Shown here piece by piece: positions 1 to 8,574 of a DNA stretch of 64,000 bases. Numbering within the stretch: the first letter of the stretch is position 1; the number at the start of each line of letters is the position of its first letter. Location of the stretch: positions 62,001-126,000 of the forward strand of contig UNRJ01000005.1 of NCBI GenBank assembly GCA_900537125.1. The letters run 5' to 3'. Below the pieces are notes generated by a model. That model searched no databases and was not told the origin of the DNA. It worked only from the letters and a program-made list of their open reading frames with translations. Source of the DNA: Rhodobacteraceae bacterium Alg238-R152. GTDB taxonomy: Bacteria; Pseudomonadota; Alphaproteobacteria; Rhodobacterales; Rhodobacteraceae. Position numbers and translations under genes: made by a program.

Positions 1-431
1 GCGCCATGGGCGAGACCGAGCGCCGCCGCGCCAAACAGATCGCCTATAACGAAGAGCACGGCATCACGCCTCAGACGGTCAAAAAGAACGTCGAGGATGT
101 GTTGTCCGGCCTCTACAAAGGCGACACCGACCAATCCCGCGTCACCGCCACCATCGACAACCCGCTGCACGGCGCCAATCTGGAGGCTGTGCTCGATGGG
201 TTGCGCGACGACATGCGCAAAGCTGCCGAGAACCTCGAGTTCGAAGAAGCCGCCCGCCTGCGTGATGAGGTCAAACGTCTGGAGGCCGTGGATTTGGCCG
301 TGGCCGACGACCCCATGGCCCGGCAATACGCCATCAAGGCTGCCGAGGAGAAAGCCACCAAAAGCCGTGGCCGCTCTATGGCTGGTCGGGCTGGGCAGCG
401 CGGTGGCAATGTGAAACGGAGGGGACGGTAG
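1..431 (+). CDS. uvrB: UvrABC excinuclease subunit B, C-terminal end (partial)
   Basis: This is the last ~143 residues of UvrB, the damage-verifying helicase-like subunit of nucleotide excision repair; the reading frame is open through the left edge, so the start lies outside the window. The visible part opens with the conserved ETERRRAKQIAYNEEHGI stretch near the end of the helicase core. It then carries a C-terminal UVR domain (the LEFEEAARLRDEVKRLE helix), which is the contact site for UvrC. The protein ends in a basic Gly/Arg-rich tail (SRGRSMAGRAGQRGG...). Identification is firm from these motifs. An internal Met near base 6 is not the true start. Confidence 0.96.
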   Translation, partial: AMGETERRRAKQIAYNEEHGITPQTVKKNVEDVLSGLYKGDTDQSRVTATIDNPLHGANLEAVLDGLRDDMRKAAENLEFEEAARLRDEVKRLEAVDLAVADDPMARQYAIKAAEEKATKSRGRSMAGRAGQRGGNVKRRGR

Positions 432-765
432 CCCCTACCCCACACTTGAACCGGAACTTCGCGCAGCAATCACCGTAGGGTGCGCATTCACTGCGCACCA
501 CCTCATTCACAACAGAAGGGCCAGCGCCGGACCGGGGGCTGGCGCACACACGTCCCAAGTTGGCACTTTATATCCGCCACATGTCTCCCGCCCTATCTAG
601 CGGTTTCGACACTCGCAAAAGCGCCGGCCCATGGGGCCGGTCCGGCGGCACAAGCGCCTTGTTCCGGGCCGAAAAACTCCCCCCAAAAGAGCAGGACCTC
701 ACTTTACCTCTACAAAAAGTTGTTTACTATTGGGGGGCCAAGAATTTCCTTAGTGGACAAGATGA
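432..765. other. Intergenic region with two GC-rich palindromes
   Basis: No convincing gene here: the open frames lack a ribosome site and have unnatural composition. Two hairpins are visible. The first, at 479-499, has 7-bp arms GGTGCGC/GCGCACC preceded by GTA, and looks like the GTAGGGTGCGC-type palindromes that recur between genes in many proteobacteria. The second, at 520-543, has arms GCCAGC/GCTGGC. Neither is followed by a good T-run, so intrinsic termination of uvrB is not clear. A further palindrome CCGGCCC-ATG-GGGCCGG sits near 626-642. The AT-richer stretch around 700-760 probably holds the promoter of the next gene. Confidence 0.45.
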
Positions 766-1281
766 ATGCCTATTCTCATTGCTATTCTAACCGCCGTCGG
801 GGGCGCAATCTGGTGGTGGGCTCGAATGAACCCGCGCGAAGCGATTGACACAGCGTCTGACCTGGCCACGACAGCAATCAATGCGCCGCGTCGTCTCGCC
901 TTCCGTCGCAAGACCGGTCAACATCCCGTCGAAGGCATCGATGACCCCCGCATCGCCATCTGCGCCATCGCGCAGTCCTTTCTGGAACTCGACGGCCTGC
1001 CGACACAGGAAACCCGCGACCAACTGCATGTCCTGCTACGCAAAAAACTGCGCTGTTCCGAGGAGGAAGCCCATGAGATGGAGGTGCTGGGGCGCTGGTT
1101 GATGACCCAATGTGACGGACCAACCTACGCCATCCCGCGCCTCGGAAAACGGCTTTATAAGCTGGATGGCGGCAGCGCATGGGACACACTTCAGGATGTC
1201 CTTCAGCCTCTGATTCAGAACGAGCTTTCACAGGGACAAATCAACGCAATTGATGATTTGCGTCTGGCCTTCAAAAGGTAA
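766..1281 (+). CDS. Hypothetical protein with N-terminal membrane anchor
   Basis: A 171-residue protein of unknown function. Residues 1-20 (ILIAILTAVGGAIWWW) form one hydrophobic segment that should anchor it in the inner membrane. A basic linker (RRLAFRRKTG) follows, then an all-helical region from about residue 58 (DPRIAICAIAQSFLELDGLPT...). Its spacing of hydrophobic and acidic residues faintly recalls TerB-like helical domains, but I could not establish membership. No enzyme motif is visible. It lies alone between uvrB and a convergent metabolic operon. The ATG lacks a strong Shine-Dalgarno, so the start is the least certain part; the coding frame itself is plausible throughout. Confidence 0.7.
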   Translation: MPILIAILTAVGGAIWWWARMNPREAIDTASDLATTAINAPRRLAFRRKTGQHPVEGIDDPRIAICAIAQSFLELDGLPTQETRDQLHVLLRKKLRCSEEEAHEMEVLGRWLMTQCDGPTYAIPRLGKRLYKLDGGSAWDTLQDVLQPLIQNELSQGQINAIDDLRLAFKR

Positions 1282-1285
1282 ACCG

Positions 1286-1314
1286 CTTGGGGCGGGTCGT
1301 TGCGCCTGCCCCCC
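1286..1314. terminator. Possible shared hairpin between convergent genes
   Basis: A GC-rich inverted repeat (GGGGCGGG ... CCTGCCCCC) fills the short space between two convergent stop codons. The T-run is weak on both strands, so it is only a candidate bidirectional terminator. Confidence 0.35.
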
Positions 1315-2207
1315 TAAGCCTTATACCCCTCTGAGGCCTCATAATACGCCTCAAACCCAATCCGATCCCGCACCTCAGCAAACGACATCAGCGCGCTGTC
1401 CTGCACCTTATCCGCCTTCAGCTCGGCCAAGGTCTCCACCACCTGCTGCATCACCGCAGACAACAGGGTCAGCGGATAGGCCGCGATGTTGAACCCCATG
1501 TCGCGCAGCTCGGCCTGCGGCAGGATCGGCGTGTCGCCGCCTTCCAGCATATTGGCCATCAACAGCCCCGGCGTTTCCTCACAAATCTGGCGCATCTCAT
1601 CCACACTCTGTGGTGCCTCAACAAAGATAATGTCCGCGCCCAGCTCAAAGAACCGCTGCGCCCGCTCAATCGCCTCGCTCATGCCATGTGCCTTACGCGC
1701 ATCCGTGCGAGCAAGGATCAGCACGTCCTCTTCCTCCCGCGCATCCACCGCCGCCTTGATGCGATCAAACGCCACCTCGCGCTCCACCACCGCCTTGCCC
1801 GGCGTGTGGCCACAGCGTTTGGGCGCCACCTGATCCTCAATCATCACCGCCGCCGCCCCAGCCCGCGCCAGACCCTTCACGGTGCGGATCACGTTCATCG
1901 CATTGCCGTAGCCGGTGTCGCCATCGGCCACAAACGGCAGGCTGGTGGCCTCCGCAATGTTGCGCGCATGGTCAACCACTTCGCCATAACTCATCAGCCC
2001 CAAATCCGGCATGCCAATGCGCGAGGCCGAGGCGGCAAAGCCCGACATAAACGTCATGTCAAACCCCGCCTGCTCGATCAGCTTGGCGGACAGCGCATCA
2101 TAACAACACGGCGCCACCACCAGCTCTTTCTGTTCCAAAAGCGAGCGCAGCCGTGCCGCGCGCAGGTTGCGCCCCTCGTTGGGCGCAATGCGAACTGTAT
2201 TTGTCAT
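1314..2207 (-). CDS. Isocitrate lyase/PEP mutase-family protein
   Basis: A 297-residue TIM-barrel protein of the isocitrate lyase/PEP mutase superfamily, whose members make or break C-C or P-C bonds next to a carboxylate using Mg2+. Visible hallmarks are VADGDTGYGN (metal-binding Asp region, about residues 97-106), the MIEDQ strand, and the signature loop PKRCGH that carries the catalytic Cys. The length fits the short members (methylisocitrate lyase, dimethylmalate lyase, oxaloacetate decarboxylase-like) rather than true isocitrate lyase. It starts 17 nt after the TRAP dctM stop, so it is the fourth gene of that operon. It probably acts on the imported carboxylate or a product of it; which one cannot be told from sequence alone. 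Confidence 0.85.
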   Translation of the reverse strand: MTNTVRIAPNEGRNLRAARLRSLLEQKELVVAPCCYDALSAKLIEQAGFDMTFMSGFAASASRIGMPDLGLMSYGEVVDHARNIAEATSLPFVADGDTGYGNAMNVIRTVKGLARAGAAAVMIEDQVAPKRCGHTPGKAVVEREVAFDRIKAAVDAREEEDVLILARTDARKAHGMSEAIERAQRFFELGADIIFVEAPQSVDEMRQICEETPGLLMANMLEGGDTPILPQAELRDMGFNIAAYPLTLLSAVMQQVVETLAELKADKVQDSALMSFAEVRDRIGFEAYYEASEGYKA

Positions 2208-2224
2208 TGTCAGTGTCCTTCTGC

Positions 2225-3502
2225 TCAGCGGGCCAATTCATACGGGATATACAGCGCCAGCGCAGGCCAGAACCACAACAGCACCGCCACCGCCAACATG
2301 ATCACCGCAAACGGCAAGGCCCCCTTGGCCACCTCTTGCAACCGCGCATTGGCCACGGCTTGGATGACAAACAGGTTCATCCCCACCGGCGGCGTGATCA
2401 GCGCGGTCTCAATCAGCACAACAAAGAAGATGCCAAACCAGATCGGATCAATCCCGATGTTGAGCACAGCTGGCAACAGCACCGGCACCATGATCAACAG
2501 CATCGACAGGCTCTCCAGGAAGAACCCCATGAACAGCAACACCAAACCAACTGCCAGAATAAACAGGCTTGGGTTGGAGATGTTCTCGGTCAAAAACGCG
2601 CTAATGGATTGTGGGATCAGATACAGCGTGATCGCGTAGGAAAACACCTTCGCCCCCGCCACAATGATCAGCACCATCACCGACGTCCGTAACGAGCCTT
2701 CCACCGCCTCACGCAGCTTGGCCCAATCCATACGCCCCATGGCAAATGTCATGATCAAAGCAATCACAAAGCCCAACCCCGCGCTTTCTGACGGCGTCGC
2801 AATACCTGTGTAAATCGAGCCAACAATCGCCACCGCCAGCGCCACGGTTGGCAGCGCCATCAGCGAGGCCCGCCCGCGCGTGCCCCAATCGGCTTTGGCA
2901 ATCGGTTGATAGGCGCCAGAAAAGCGCGAAAACAACATGCCGTAGACAATGAACGCCGCAGCCAAAAACAACCCCGGCCCAATACCAGCGAGGAACAGCG
3001 TCGGGATCGAGCTTTCCGTGACCACGCCATAGATGATCAGCGGGATCGACGGCGGGATCAAAATCCCCAAGGTGCCGCCCGCCGCCAACATGCCGTAGAC
3101 AAACGGTTTGTCGTAGCCGCGTTTGGACATCTCCGGGATCGCCACGGTGCCAATCGTTGCCGCCGTCGCCACCGAAGAGCCGGAAATTGCGGAGAACAAC
3201 GTGCACGACAGGATTGTCGCCACACCCAGCCCGCCGGGCCAATGCCCGACCCAACTTTGCACCGCCGCATAAAGATCACGCCCCACACCGCCTTTGAGCA
3301 ACACATTGGACATCAACAAAAACATCGGCACAGCGAGCAGCTCAAAACTGTCCATCGAGCCATGCAACCGCTGCGGCACCGCCACCAGCGGTAGGCCCTT
3401 CAGGCCCAACAGGATCACCCCCAGCCCGCCCAGCGCAAAGGCCACCGGCGTGCGCAACAACAACAGCGCCATCAGCGCCACAAGAATAAAGACCGCTTCC
3501 AT
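2225..3502 (-). CDS. dctM: TRAP transporter large membrane subunit (DctM family)
   Basis: The 425-residue large permease of a tripartite ATP-independent periplasmic transporter, which couples Na+ flow to solute uptake. About a dozen hydrophobic segments span the whole protein, and family motifs are present (the Ala/Gly-rich SGSSVATAATIG stretch near residues 88-99 and the LIPPSIPLIIYG loop around 131-142). Its ATG overlaps the dctQ stop by one base (TGATG), so the two are translationally coupled. The C-terminal ITPPVGMNLFVIQ segment is also typical of DctM. Substrate is unknown but is likely a carboxylate, given the linked binding protein and the downstream isocitrate lyase-family enzyme. Confidence 0.93.
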   Translation of the reverse strand: MEAVFILVALMALLLLRTPVAFALGGLGVILLGLKGLPLVAVPQRLHGSMDSFELLAVPMFLLMSNVLLKGGVGRDLYAAVQSWVGHWPGGLGVATILSCTLFSAISGSSVATAATIGTVAIPEMSKRGYDKPFVYGMLAAGGTLGILIPPSIPLIIYGVVTESSIPTLFLAGIGPGLFLAAAFIVYGMLFSRFSGAYQPIAKADWGTRGRASLMALPTVALAVAIVGSIYTGIATPSESAGLGFVIALIMTFAMGRMDWAKLREAVEGSLRTSVMVLIIVAGAKVFSYAITLYLIPQSISAFLTENISNPSLFILAVGLVLLFMGFFLESLSMLLIMVPVLLPAVLNIGIDPIWFGIFFVVLIETALITPPVGMNLFVIQAVANARLQEVAKGALPFAVIMLAVAVLLWFWPALALYIPYELAR

Positions 3503-4011
3503 CAGTGTGCGCCCCCCATCACGTCATCATTGGGCAAAGGCTCCGCCCAAACGCGATAGAGCTGTGCCGCGCCTTGCAACATCAATAGGGCACTGCCAAC
3601 CCACACCGGTGCGTGGGTGATCATCTTGGGCGGCGCGAGGTAAGTATCTGTTGTGTGCCCGGCCATTGTCGCCTTCAACCACAGCTGAAACCCGAAGTAG
3701 CAAGCCGTGCCCGCAAAAATGAACAGAATTATGATGGCCAAAGTCTCGGCCAAGCGTCGCCAGACTGTATTCGGATTGCTCAACAGCACATCAATGGTGA
3801 CCATCTCACGGTGTTTCAGCACATAAGCCGCGCCAAGATACACCACCCAGACCTGCAACACGCGGCTGATCTCATCCACCCAAATGGTGGGCGCGTTAAA
3901 CACGTAGCGCATCAGCACTTCAAACGTGATGAAAAAGCCGACGGCAAACAGAGTCCAGGCACAGAGCTTGCCTGTAAATTCAGTGATGCCATCAATGATC
4001 CGGATGATCAT
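3502..4011 (-). CDS. dctQ: TRAP transporter small membrane subunit (DctQ family)
   Basis: A 169-residue integral membrane protein with four predicted transmembrane helices (about residues 17-37, 50-70, 90-110 and 135-155), the standard layout of DctQ subunits that brace the DctM permease. The stretch RYVFNAPTIWVDEISRVLQVW matches the conserved region around the second helix, including the WxxE/D-type signature. It lies between dctP and dctM, separated from dctP by a hairpin and coupled to dctM by a one-base stop/start overlap. The small size and four-helix pattern make the assignment secure. Confidence 0.9.
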   Translation of the reverse strand: MIIRIIDGITEFTGKLCAWTLFAVGFFITFEVLMRYVFNAPTIWVDEISRVLQVWVVYLGAAYVLKHREMVTIDVLLSNPNTVWRRLAETLAIIILFIFAGTACYFGFQLWLKATMAGHTTDTYLAPPKMITHAPVWVGSALLMLQGAAQLYRVWAEPLPNDDVMGGAH

Positions 4012-4041
4012 TGGCCACTCCTTGCTTTGAATTTTCCCGGG

Positions 4042-4083
4042 GAAACAAAAAAGGGAAAGCCACCGTTACTGGCAGCTTTCCCA
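4042..4083 (-). terminator. Intra-operon hairpin after dctP
   Basis: Read on the minus strand, arms GGGAAAGC and GCTTTCCC close a loop and run straight into six T residues. It sits between the dctP stop and the dctQ start, so it can partially terminate transcription. That would leave more mRNA for the binding protein than for the membrane subunits, a common arrangement in TRAP and ABC operons. Full termination is unlikely because dctQ has no other obvious promoter. Confidence 0.8.
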
Positions 4084-4089
4084 AAAGTC

Positions 4090-5085
4090 TTAGTTGGTCA
4101 TCGCGGCTTTCACAGCGGACACAGCAGCCGCGCCGGTGTCACCGGTTTCTTCAACAAAGCGGTCCACAACGCTGGCTGTCGCGCTCACCCATGCCGCACG
4201 CTGCTCAGCGGTCAGCTCGGTCACAGTCATGTTGGCCTTCATCTCATCAACTGTTGTGGCTTCTTCCGCGTAGATCTGGTCCCGCAGCTTCTGCTCAACT
4301 TCAGCAGCCGCCGCATCAATGATCGCTTTGTGCTCATCCGACAGGCCTTCGTAGACATCATTGTTGATCACCGCGACAAACTCGATCGCGCTGTCAAAGG
4401 TCAGGGTCATCTGATCCATCACTTCAAACAACTTGCGAGATTTCACCGCCGACGCGCCAGTCATGCCCACATCCACAGCGCCCTGCTGGTACGCGAGGAA
4501 CTGTTTGGAGCCGGACATCAGTGTTGGTGCACCACCCAATTCCTGAACGGTCCAACCATGCACCTTACCGTAGGTGCGGACCTTTTTGTCTGCGATGTCA
4601 GCCGGTTCCACAATCGCGTCACCGTTGGTCAGATACACATTCCGGCCAAAGGCCTGCCACCACAGAATGCGGTTGTTGGTCTCTTTCAGGATCGCGGCGT
4701 CCAATGTAGATCGCATGTCGGAGCCCGGTGCAACGGCAGCGCGGATGTGCGCTTCGTCGCTGAAGATAAACGGGATCGACACCACGTCCACCGCAGGCAC
4801 GGACCCCGCAAAACGACCAATAAACGCGGAGCCCGCCTCAACCGCACCGCTGCCCACGGCACCCGGCACTTCTTTGTCTTTGAAAAGCTGCGCAGACGGG
4901 AACAGTTGAATTTCCAACGCGCCGCCGGATTTCTCCTCAACGATGTTTGCAAAATCCTGCCAGTTTTTGCCCAAAGAGTGGGTTTCCGGCAATTGCAGCG
5001 TGACACGGATGGTCTCTGCAAAGCTGGCAACTGGGGCAACGCTCACAAGCGCAGCCGTCGCAGCCGCGGCTATCCAATGTTTCAT
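4090..5085 (-). CDS. dctP: TRAP transporter substrate-binding protein (DctP family)
   Basis: A 331-residue periplasmic solute-binding protein with a clear Sec signal peptide (residues 1-23, cleavage after ASFA). The mature protein shows DctP-family features: HSLGKNWQDFANIVEEKSGG near the start, the IPFIF strand, and the conserved Arg region KVRTYGKVHGWTVQELGGAPT (around residues 167-188), where an Arg usually pairs with the substrate carboxylate. It is the first gene of the TRAP operon and is divergent from an Lrp/AsnC-type regulator across about 200 bp. The ATG is preceded by a good AGGAAAT ribosome site. Substrate is not identifiable, but an organic acid is the family default. Confidence 0.92.
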   Translation of the reverse strand: MKHWIAAAATAALVSVAPVASFAETIRVTLQLPETHSLGKNWQDFANIVEEKSGGALEIQLFPSAQLFKDKEVPGAVGSGAVEAGSAFIGRFAGSVPAVDVVSIPFIFSDEAHIRAAVAPGSDMRSTLDAAILKETNNRILWWQAFGRNVYLTNGDAIVEPADIADKKVRTYGKVHGWTVQELGGAPTLMSGSKQFLAYQQGAVDVGMTGASAVKSRKLFEVMDQMTLTFDSAIEFVAVINNDVYEGLSDEHKAIIDAAAAEVEQKLRDQIYAEEATTVDEMKANMTVTELTAEQRAAWVSATASVVDRFVEETGDTGAAAVSAVKAAMTN

Positions 5086-5288
5086 GATTTCCTCCCAAAA
5101 ATCTCAATAATACAATTCAACCCTAGGTGACGCGTGGGAAACCGGGTCACGTTTTTAGACACCGTCCGAAACAGCCGCGCAACAGTGTTTCGCTTTCCGG
5201 TCAAGAAATAGGACCAAATGGTCAATTTTGGGGCTGCAAGGAAATTTGCTTTCACTGTATACAGTTACAACGACGGAAGGGATCAGCA
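5086..5288. promoter_or_regulatory. Divergent promoter region dctP / Lrp-type regulator
   Basis: This intergenic stretch must drive both genes. It contains a perfect 12-bp palindrome ACTGTATACAGT (5254-5265), 24 nt before the regulator start, and a second inverted repeat GACCA-AA-TGGTC (5212-5223). These are the best operator candidates for the Lrp-type protein or another regulator. The regulator's ribosome site GGAAGGG (5275-5281) lies seven bases before a TTG. No binding is shown; the assignment is from symmetry and position. Confidence 0.5.
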
Positions 5289-5741
5289 TTGGACGACGCC
5301 GACAAACGCATCTTGCGCGCCATTCAGGAACAACCAGAGCTTACAATGCGCGAGCTTGGTGAAGTCACCGGATTGAGCCACACCCCCTGCTGGCGCCGCC
5401 TAAAACGGCTGCGCGAAGACGGCTATATCACTGAAAAACGGTATGTTTTGGACGCGCAGAAGCTTGGCTTTGACATCGTCGCCTTCTGTTTGGTGAAACT
5501 ACAACTGCACACACAGGAGTCCTTGGTAGAGTTTGAGACTGCTGTCGAGTTTCTGCCAGAGGTGGTGGAGTGTTATTCGGCCACCGGAGATCAGGATTAC
5601 ATCCTCAAGGTGCTGGCGCTCAGCGTGCGGGACTATGAGGAAACCATCAAACAGCGCCTGCTCAAGCTGCCGCATATTGGATCCATCCGCACCAGCCTCG
5701 CGCTCAACGAGATCAAGAACACACCAGACGTGCCGGTCTGA
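5289..5741 (+). CDS. Lrp/AsnC-family transcriptional regulator
   Basis: A 150-residue regulator of the Lrp/AsnC family. The N-terminal winged helix (residues 1-60) contains the helix-turn-helix region TMRELGEVTGLSHTPCWRRL. The C-terminal RAM domain (about 70-145) binds effector, often an amino acid, and mediates oligomerisation (the VVECYSATGDQDYILKV segment is typical). I chose the TTG at 5289, seven bases after GGAAGGG, because it starts the conserved LDDADKRILRAIQ sequence; the frame extends further upstream but that part reads through promoter DNA. Being divergent from dctP, it is the likely regulator of the TRAP operon, which is inference from position. Confidence 0.9.
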   Translation: MDDADKRILRAIQEQPELTMRELGEVTGLSHTPCWRRLKRLREDGYITEKRYVLDAQKLGFDIVAFCLVKLQLHTQESLVEFETAVEFLPEVVECYSATGDQDYILKVLALSVRDYEETIKQRLLKLPHIGSIRTSLALNEIKNTPDVPV

Positions 5742-5765
5742 AGAGCCAGCACGTCCGGACATTAC

Positions 5766-7583
5766 TCAACCTATATCTGCGCCCTGCCCTCGCGCCGCAT
5801 TTGCCTGACACCACGCCAAAGCGCGGGTGCTCAAAAACGGCCCCAGCTTGATCTCCACCTCTTGGAGGTAGCTTTCCAACCAGGCGCTTTCCTCTGCTGT
5901 CAGCCCGTCAAAATCCAGCATCTCGGTCATGATCGGTGCCCAGGTCAGATTGCGAAACCCAAAGAAGCCATTGTCCTCTTCGACAATCTCAAACAGGTTC
6001 TCGATCCGGATGCCATACAGCCCCGCCACATAGTGTCCCGGCTCAATCGACATCACCATGCCCGGCATCAGATCCACTTCGCTGACCGGCTTGCCGATGC
6101 GTTGCGGGTGTTCATGCACCGACAGCCGGTGGCCAATCCCGTGGCCCGTGCCGTGGTCATAATCCAACCCCAGGTCCCACAATGGGCGACGGCAAATTGC
6201 ATCGATATGATGCCCCTGCGTGCCGCGTGGAAACTTCAACGTGGCCAGTGCAAAAAACGCCTTGAACACCGCCGTATAAGCTTTGTCATAGCCCTCGGGC
6301 CGCTGCCCAAATGCAAAGCTGCGGGTGATGTCGGTTGTCCCGGTCTCATACTGCCCGCCACTGTCCAGCAAATACGGCGCTTCCGGCAATATCGCCGCAT
6401 CGCGCACTTCAGTGGTCGCATAGTGACACATCGCGGCATTGCCCCCCGCCGCCGAGATTGTGTTGAAACTTTCGCTCAGGTAACTGCCACTCGCTTGCCG
6501 AAAGAGGTTCACCTGCGCCTCCGCTTCGCTTTCCCGCACCGGATCACCACTGGCCGCCCGCGCAGGCACCGTTTCCGCCAACCAGGCCGAAAACTCCGTC
6601 ACCGCCACGCCATCCTGAATGTGACAGGCGCGCATGCCTTCCAGCTCCACAGCATTTTTTAACGCTTTGAGTTGGGTTAGATAACTGGTCCGCTGTTCAA
6701 CTTTGGCGCCAACCTTCTCCAGCGCCAGACACACCGCCATCGGTGAGAACTCGGCGTCCACCAAGACCCGCTGTCCAGTTTTCACCGACGCGCGGATCGA
6801 CGGCAAAAACCCATGCGGCGGCACCACACAAATGCTCTCCGGCAGGCTGGCCACCAGATCATTCGGTAACTTGTCTGGTTCAACAAACCACGTGACCGCG
6901 CCACTCTCCGCCACCAGCATAAAGGACTGCGGGATTGGCAAAAACGGCACATCGTCGCCCCGCACATTCAAACACCAAGCAATGTTGTCCGGCTGCGTCT
7001 CCACATGAAACTGCGCCCCCTGCTGCGCCATATGCGCGGTCAGCTCCGCCACCTTCTCACTCGCTGTCTTCCCGGCAAATTGCAGCGGCATCGCACTCAC
7101 CTGCCCCATCGGTGACGGTGGCTGCGTGTCCCAAATGAAATCCACCGGATTGTCATTCTGCGCCGCCAGCTGCACGCCTGTCTCCGCAACGGCCCGGGCA
7201 AACCGATCATACCAGCTTGGCGGCAAATGCATCGGATCAAACCCCACGCACCACCAATCCCCAGCCCGGTCTGCCAACCACACCTCCGGTGGCTCCTCAA
7301 ACAGATGGTGGAACGAGAACCCCTCGCCCAAGCACTCTTCCCGCACCTGCACGCTGTACCGCCCGTCCACAAACATCGCGACCTCATCCATGGTCACAAT
7401 CGCCATGCCAGCCGAGCCCGAAAACCCGGTCACGTATTGCAGCCGCTCATCATGCGGCGCGACATACTCGCCCTGATGCGCGTCATATCTCGGCAGGATT
7501 AGCGCATCCAACCCACGCACACGCATCTCCGCGCGCAACGCCGACACCTGCGGCGGCACAGTCCCCATCCCACAATCAGGCAT
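5766..7583 (-). CDS. pepP: Xaa-Pro aminopeptidase (M24B, PepP-like)
   Basis: A 605-residue cytosolic metallopeptidase that removes N-terminal residues preceding proline. Two creatinase-type N-terminal domains precede a C-terminal pita-bread domain. The dinuclear metal ligands are all visible: Asp in LLDSGGQY, Asp in TTDITRSF, His in GTGHGIGHRLSVHE, Glu in MSIEPGHY and Glu in RIENLFE. The length matches the long, eukaryote-like aminopeptidase P subgroup. I start at the ATG with GAGGAG eight bases upstream, which overlaps the last 8 bases of the upstream ABC ATPase gene; upstream extension would run through that gene. As the last gene of a peptide-uptake operon, it presumably degrades imported proline-containing peptides. 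Confidence 0.92.
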   Translation of the reverse strand: MPDCGMGTVPPQVSALRAEMRVRGLDALILPRYDAHQGEYVAPHDERLQYVTGFSGSAGMAIVTMDEVAMFVDGRYSVQVREECLGEGFSFHHLFEEPPEVWLADRAGDWWCVGFDPMHLPPSWYDRFARAVAETGVQLAAQNDNPVDFIWDTQPPSPMGQVSAMPLQFAGKTASEKVAELTAHMAQQGAQFHVETQPDNIAWCLNVRGDDVPFLPIPQSFMLVAESGAVTWFVEPDKLPNDLVASLPESICVVPPHGFLPSIRASVKTGQRVLVDAEFSPMAVCLALEKVGAKVEQRTSYLTQLKALKNAVELEGMRACHIQDGVAVTEFSAWLAETVPARAASGDPVRESEAEAQVNLFRQASGSYLSESFNTISAAGGNAAMCHYATTEVRDAAILPEAPYLLDSGGQYETGTTDITRSFAFGQRPEGYDKAYTAVFKAFFALATLKFPRGTQGHHIDAICRRPLWDLGLDYDHGTGHGIGHRLSVHEHPQRIGKPVSEVDLMPGMVMSIEPGHYVAGLYGIRIENLFEIVEEDNGFFGFRNLTWAPIMTEMLDFDGLTAEESAWLESYLQEVEIKLGPFLSTRALAWCQANAARGQGADIG

Positions 7584-8574
7584 GTTGGTTGATCTCCTCA
7601 GCATGGTGACAGGCCACTTCGCCCCGCCCTTCCAAGGCCCGCAGCGCAGGCACAACCGTCCGGCATTGCGCCGTCACATGGCGACACCGCACATGGAACG
7701 GACAGCCAGACGGCACATTTAGTGGCGAGGGCAATTCTCCCTCCAGCTGGATTGCAACACCTTTGTCATCCGGATCTAACGACGGCGCCGCGCTCAACAA
7801 AGCCCGCGAATAGGGATGGGACGGCGCCGAAAACAACGTCTCACTGTCCCCAATCTCGACAATCCGCCCCAGGTAAATCACCGCCACGCGGTTAGAAACA
7901 TGCCGCACCAATCGCAAATCATGCGCCACAAACAGGATGGTCAGTTTCAATCGCTCCTGCAGCTCTAACAACAGGTTCACCACCTGCGCCTGCACCGACA
8001 CATCCAAAGCCGAGACCAGTTCATCCGCGATCAGCACCTCCGGCTCCACCGCCAGCGCCCGCGCAATTGCAATCCGCTGGCGCTGCCCGCCGGAAAACTC
8101 ATGTGGAAGTTTCTCCGCCGCATCCTGCGGCAACCGCACCAGTTCCAGCAACTCCTCAACCCGACCGGCAATCTCGTTCTCAGGTCGCATCTGATGCACC
8201 CGCAGCGCTTCCGCCAGAATGTCCCCTGTGGACATGCGTGGATTCAACGACGAATACGGGTCCTGAAACATCATCTGAACCCGGCGATTGTAGCTGCGAT
8301 CTTTGCGCGCCGCCGCGCCAAAAATGTTCTCATCCTCAAAGTGGATCTGGCCACTTGTGGGCGCATACAGCCGCACAATACAGCGCGCCAAAGTCGACTT
8401 GCCACAGCCGGACTCGCCCACCACACCAAGGGTCTCCCCCTGTTTCAACTCAAGGCTCACCCCATTGAGCGCATTGACAGATTTCCCCGGCTTGCGCTGC
8501 ACCACATCCAGCAGGCTGCGCGACACCGGAAACGACAAATGCAGGTCGTCGATTTTCATCACAGTCTGGGTCAT
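7576..8574 (-). CDS. Peptide ABC transporter ATP-binding protein (DppF/OppF type)
   Basis: A 332-residue ATPase subunit of a peptide/nickel-type ABC importer. It shows the Walker A GESGCGKSTLA (around residues 54-64), signature FSGGQRQRIAIARAL (about 161-175), Walker B VLIADE, and the switch His in FVAHDL. The C-terminal oligopeptide domain (CPFHVRCRHVTAQCR, with its Cys cluster) is typical of OppF/DppF and may carry an Fe-S cluster in this family. Its start overlaps the preceding ATPase stop by 4 bases (ATGA), and its end overlaps pepP. With the partner ATPase it forms the heterodimeric motor of the importer. Confidence 0.93.
   Translation of the reverse strand: MTQTVMKIDDLHLSFPVSRSLLDVVQRKPGKSVNALNGVSLELKQGETLGVVGESGCGKSTLARCIVRLYAPTSGQIHFEDENIFGAAARKDRSYNRRVQMMFQDPYSSLNPRMSTGDILAEALRVHQMRPENEIAGRVEELLELVRLPQDAAEKLPHEFSGGQRQRIAIARALAVEPEVLIADELVSALDVSVQAQVVNLLLELQERLKLTILFVAHDLRLVRHVSNRVAVIYLGRIVEIGDSETLFSAPSHPYSRALLSAAPSLDPDDKGVAIQLEGELPSPLNVPSGCPFHVRCRHVTAQCRTVVPALRALEGRGEVACHHAEEINQHA

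Noticed and set aside
480-848. Open frames in the gap after uvrB
   Set aside because: No ribosome site, odd residue composition, and they run across palindromes and into the next gene.
5127-5288. Longer start for the Lrp-type regulator
   Set aside because: The extra 54 residues read through the promoter and palindromes; the TTG with GGAAGGG starts the conserved sequence.
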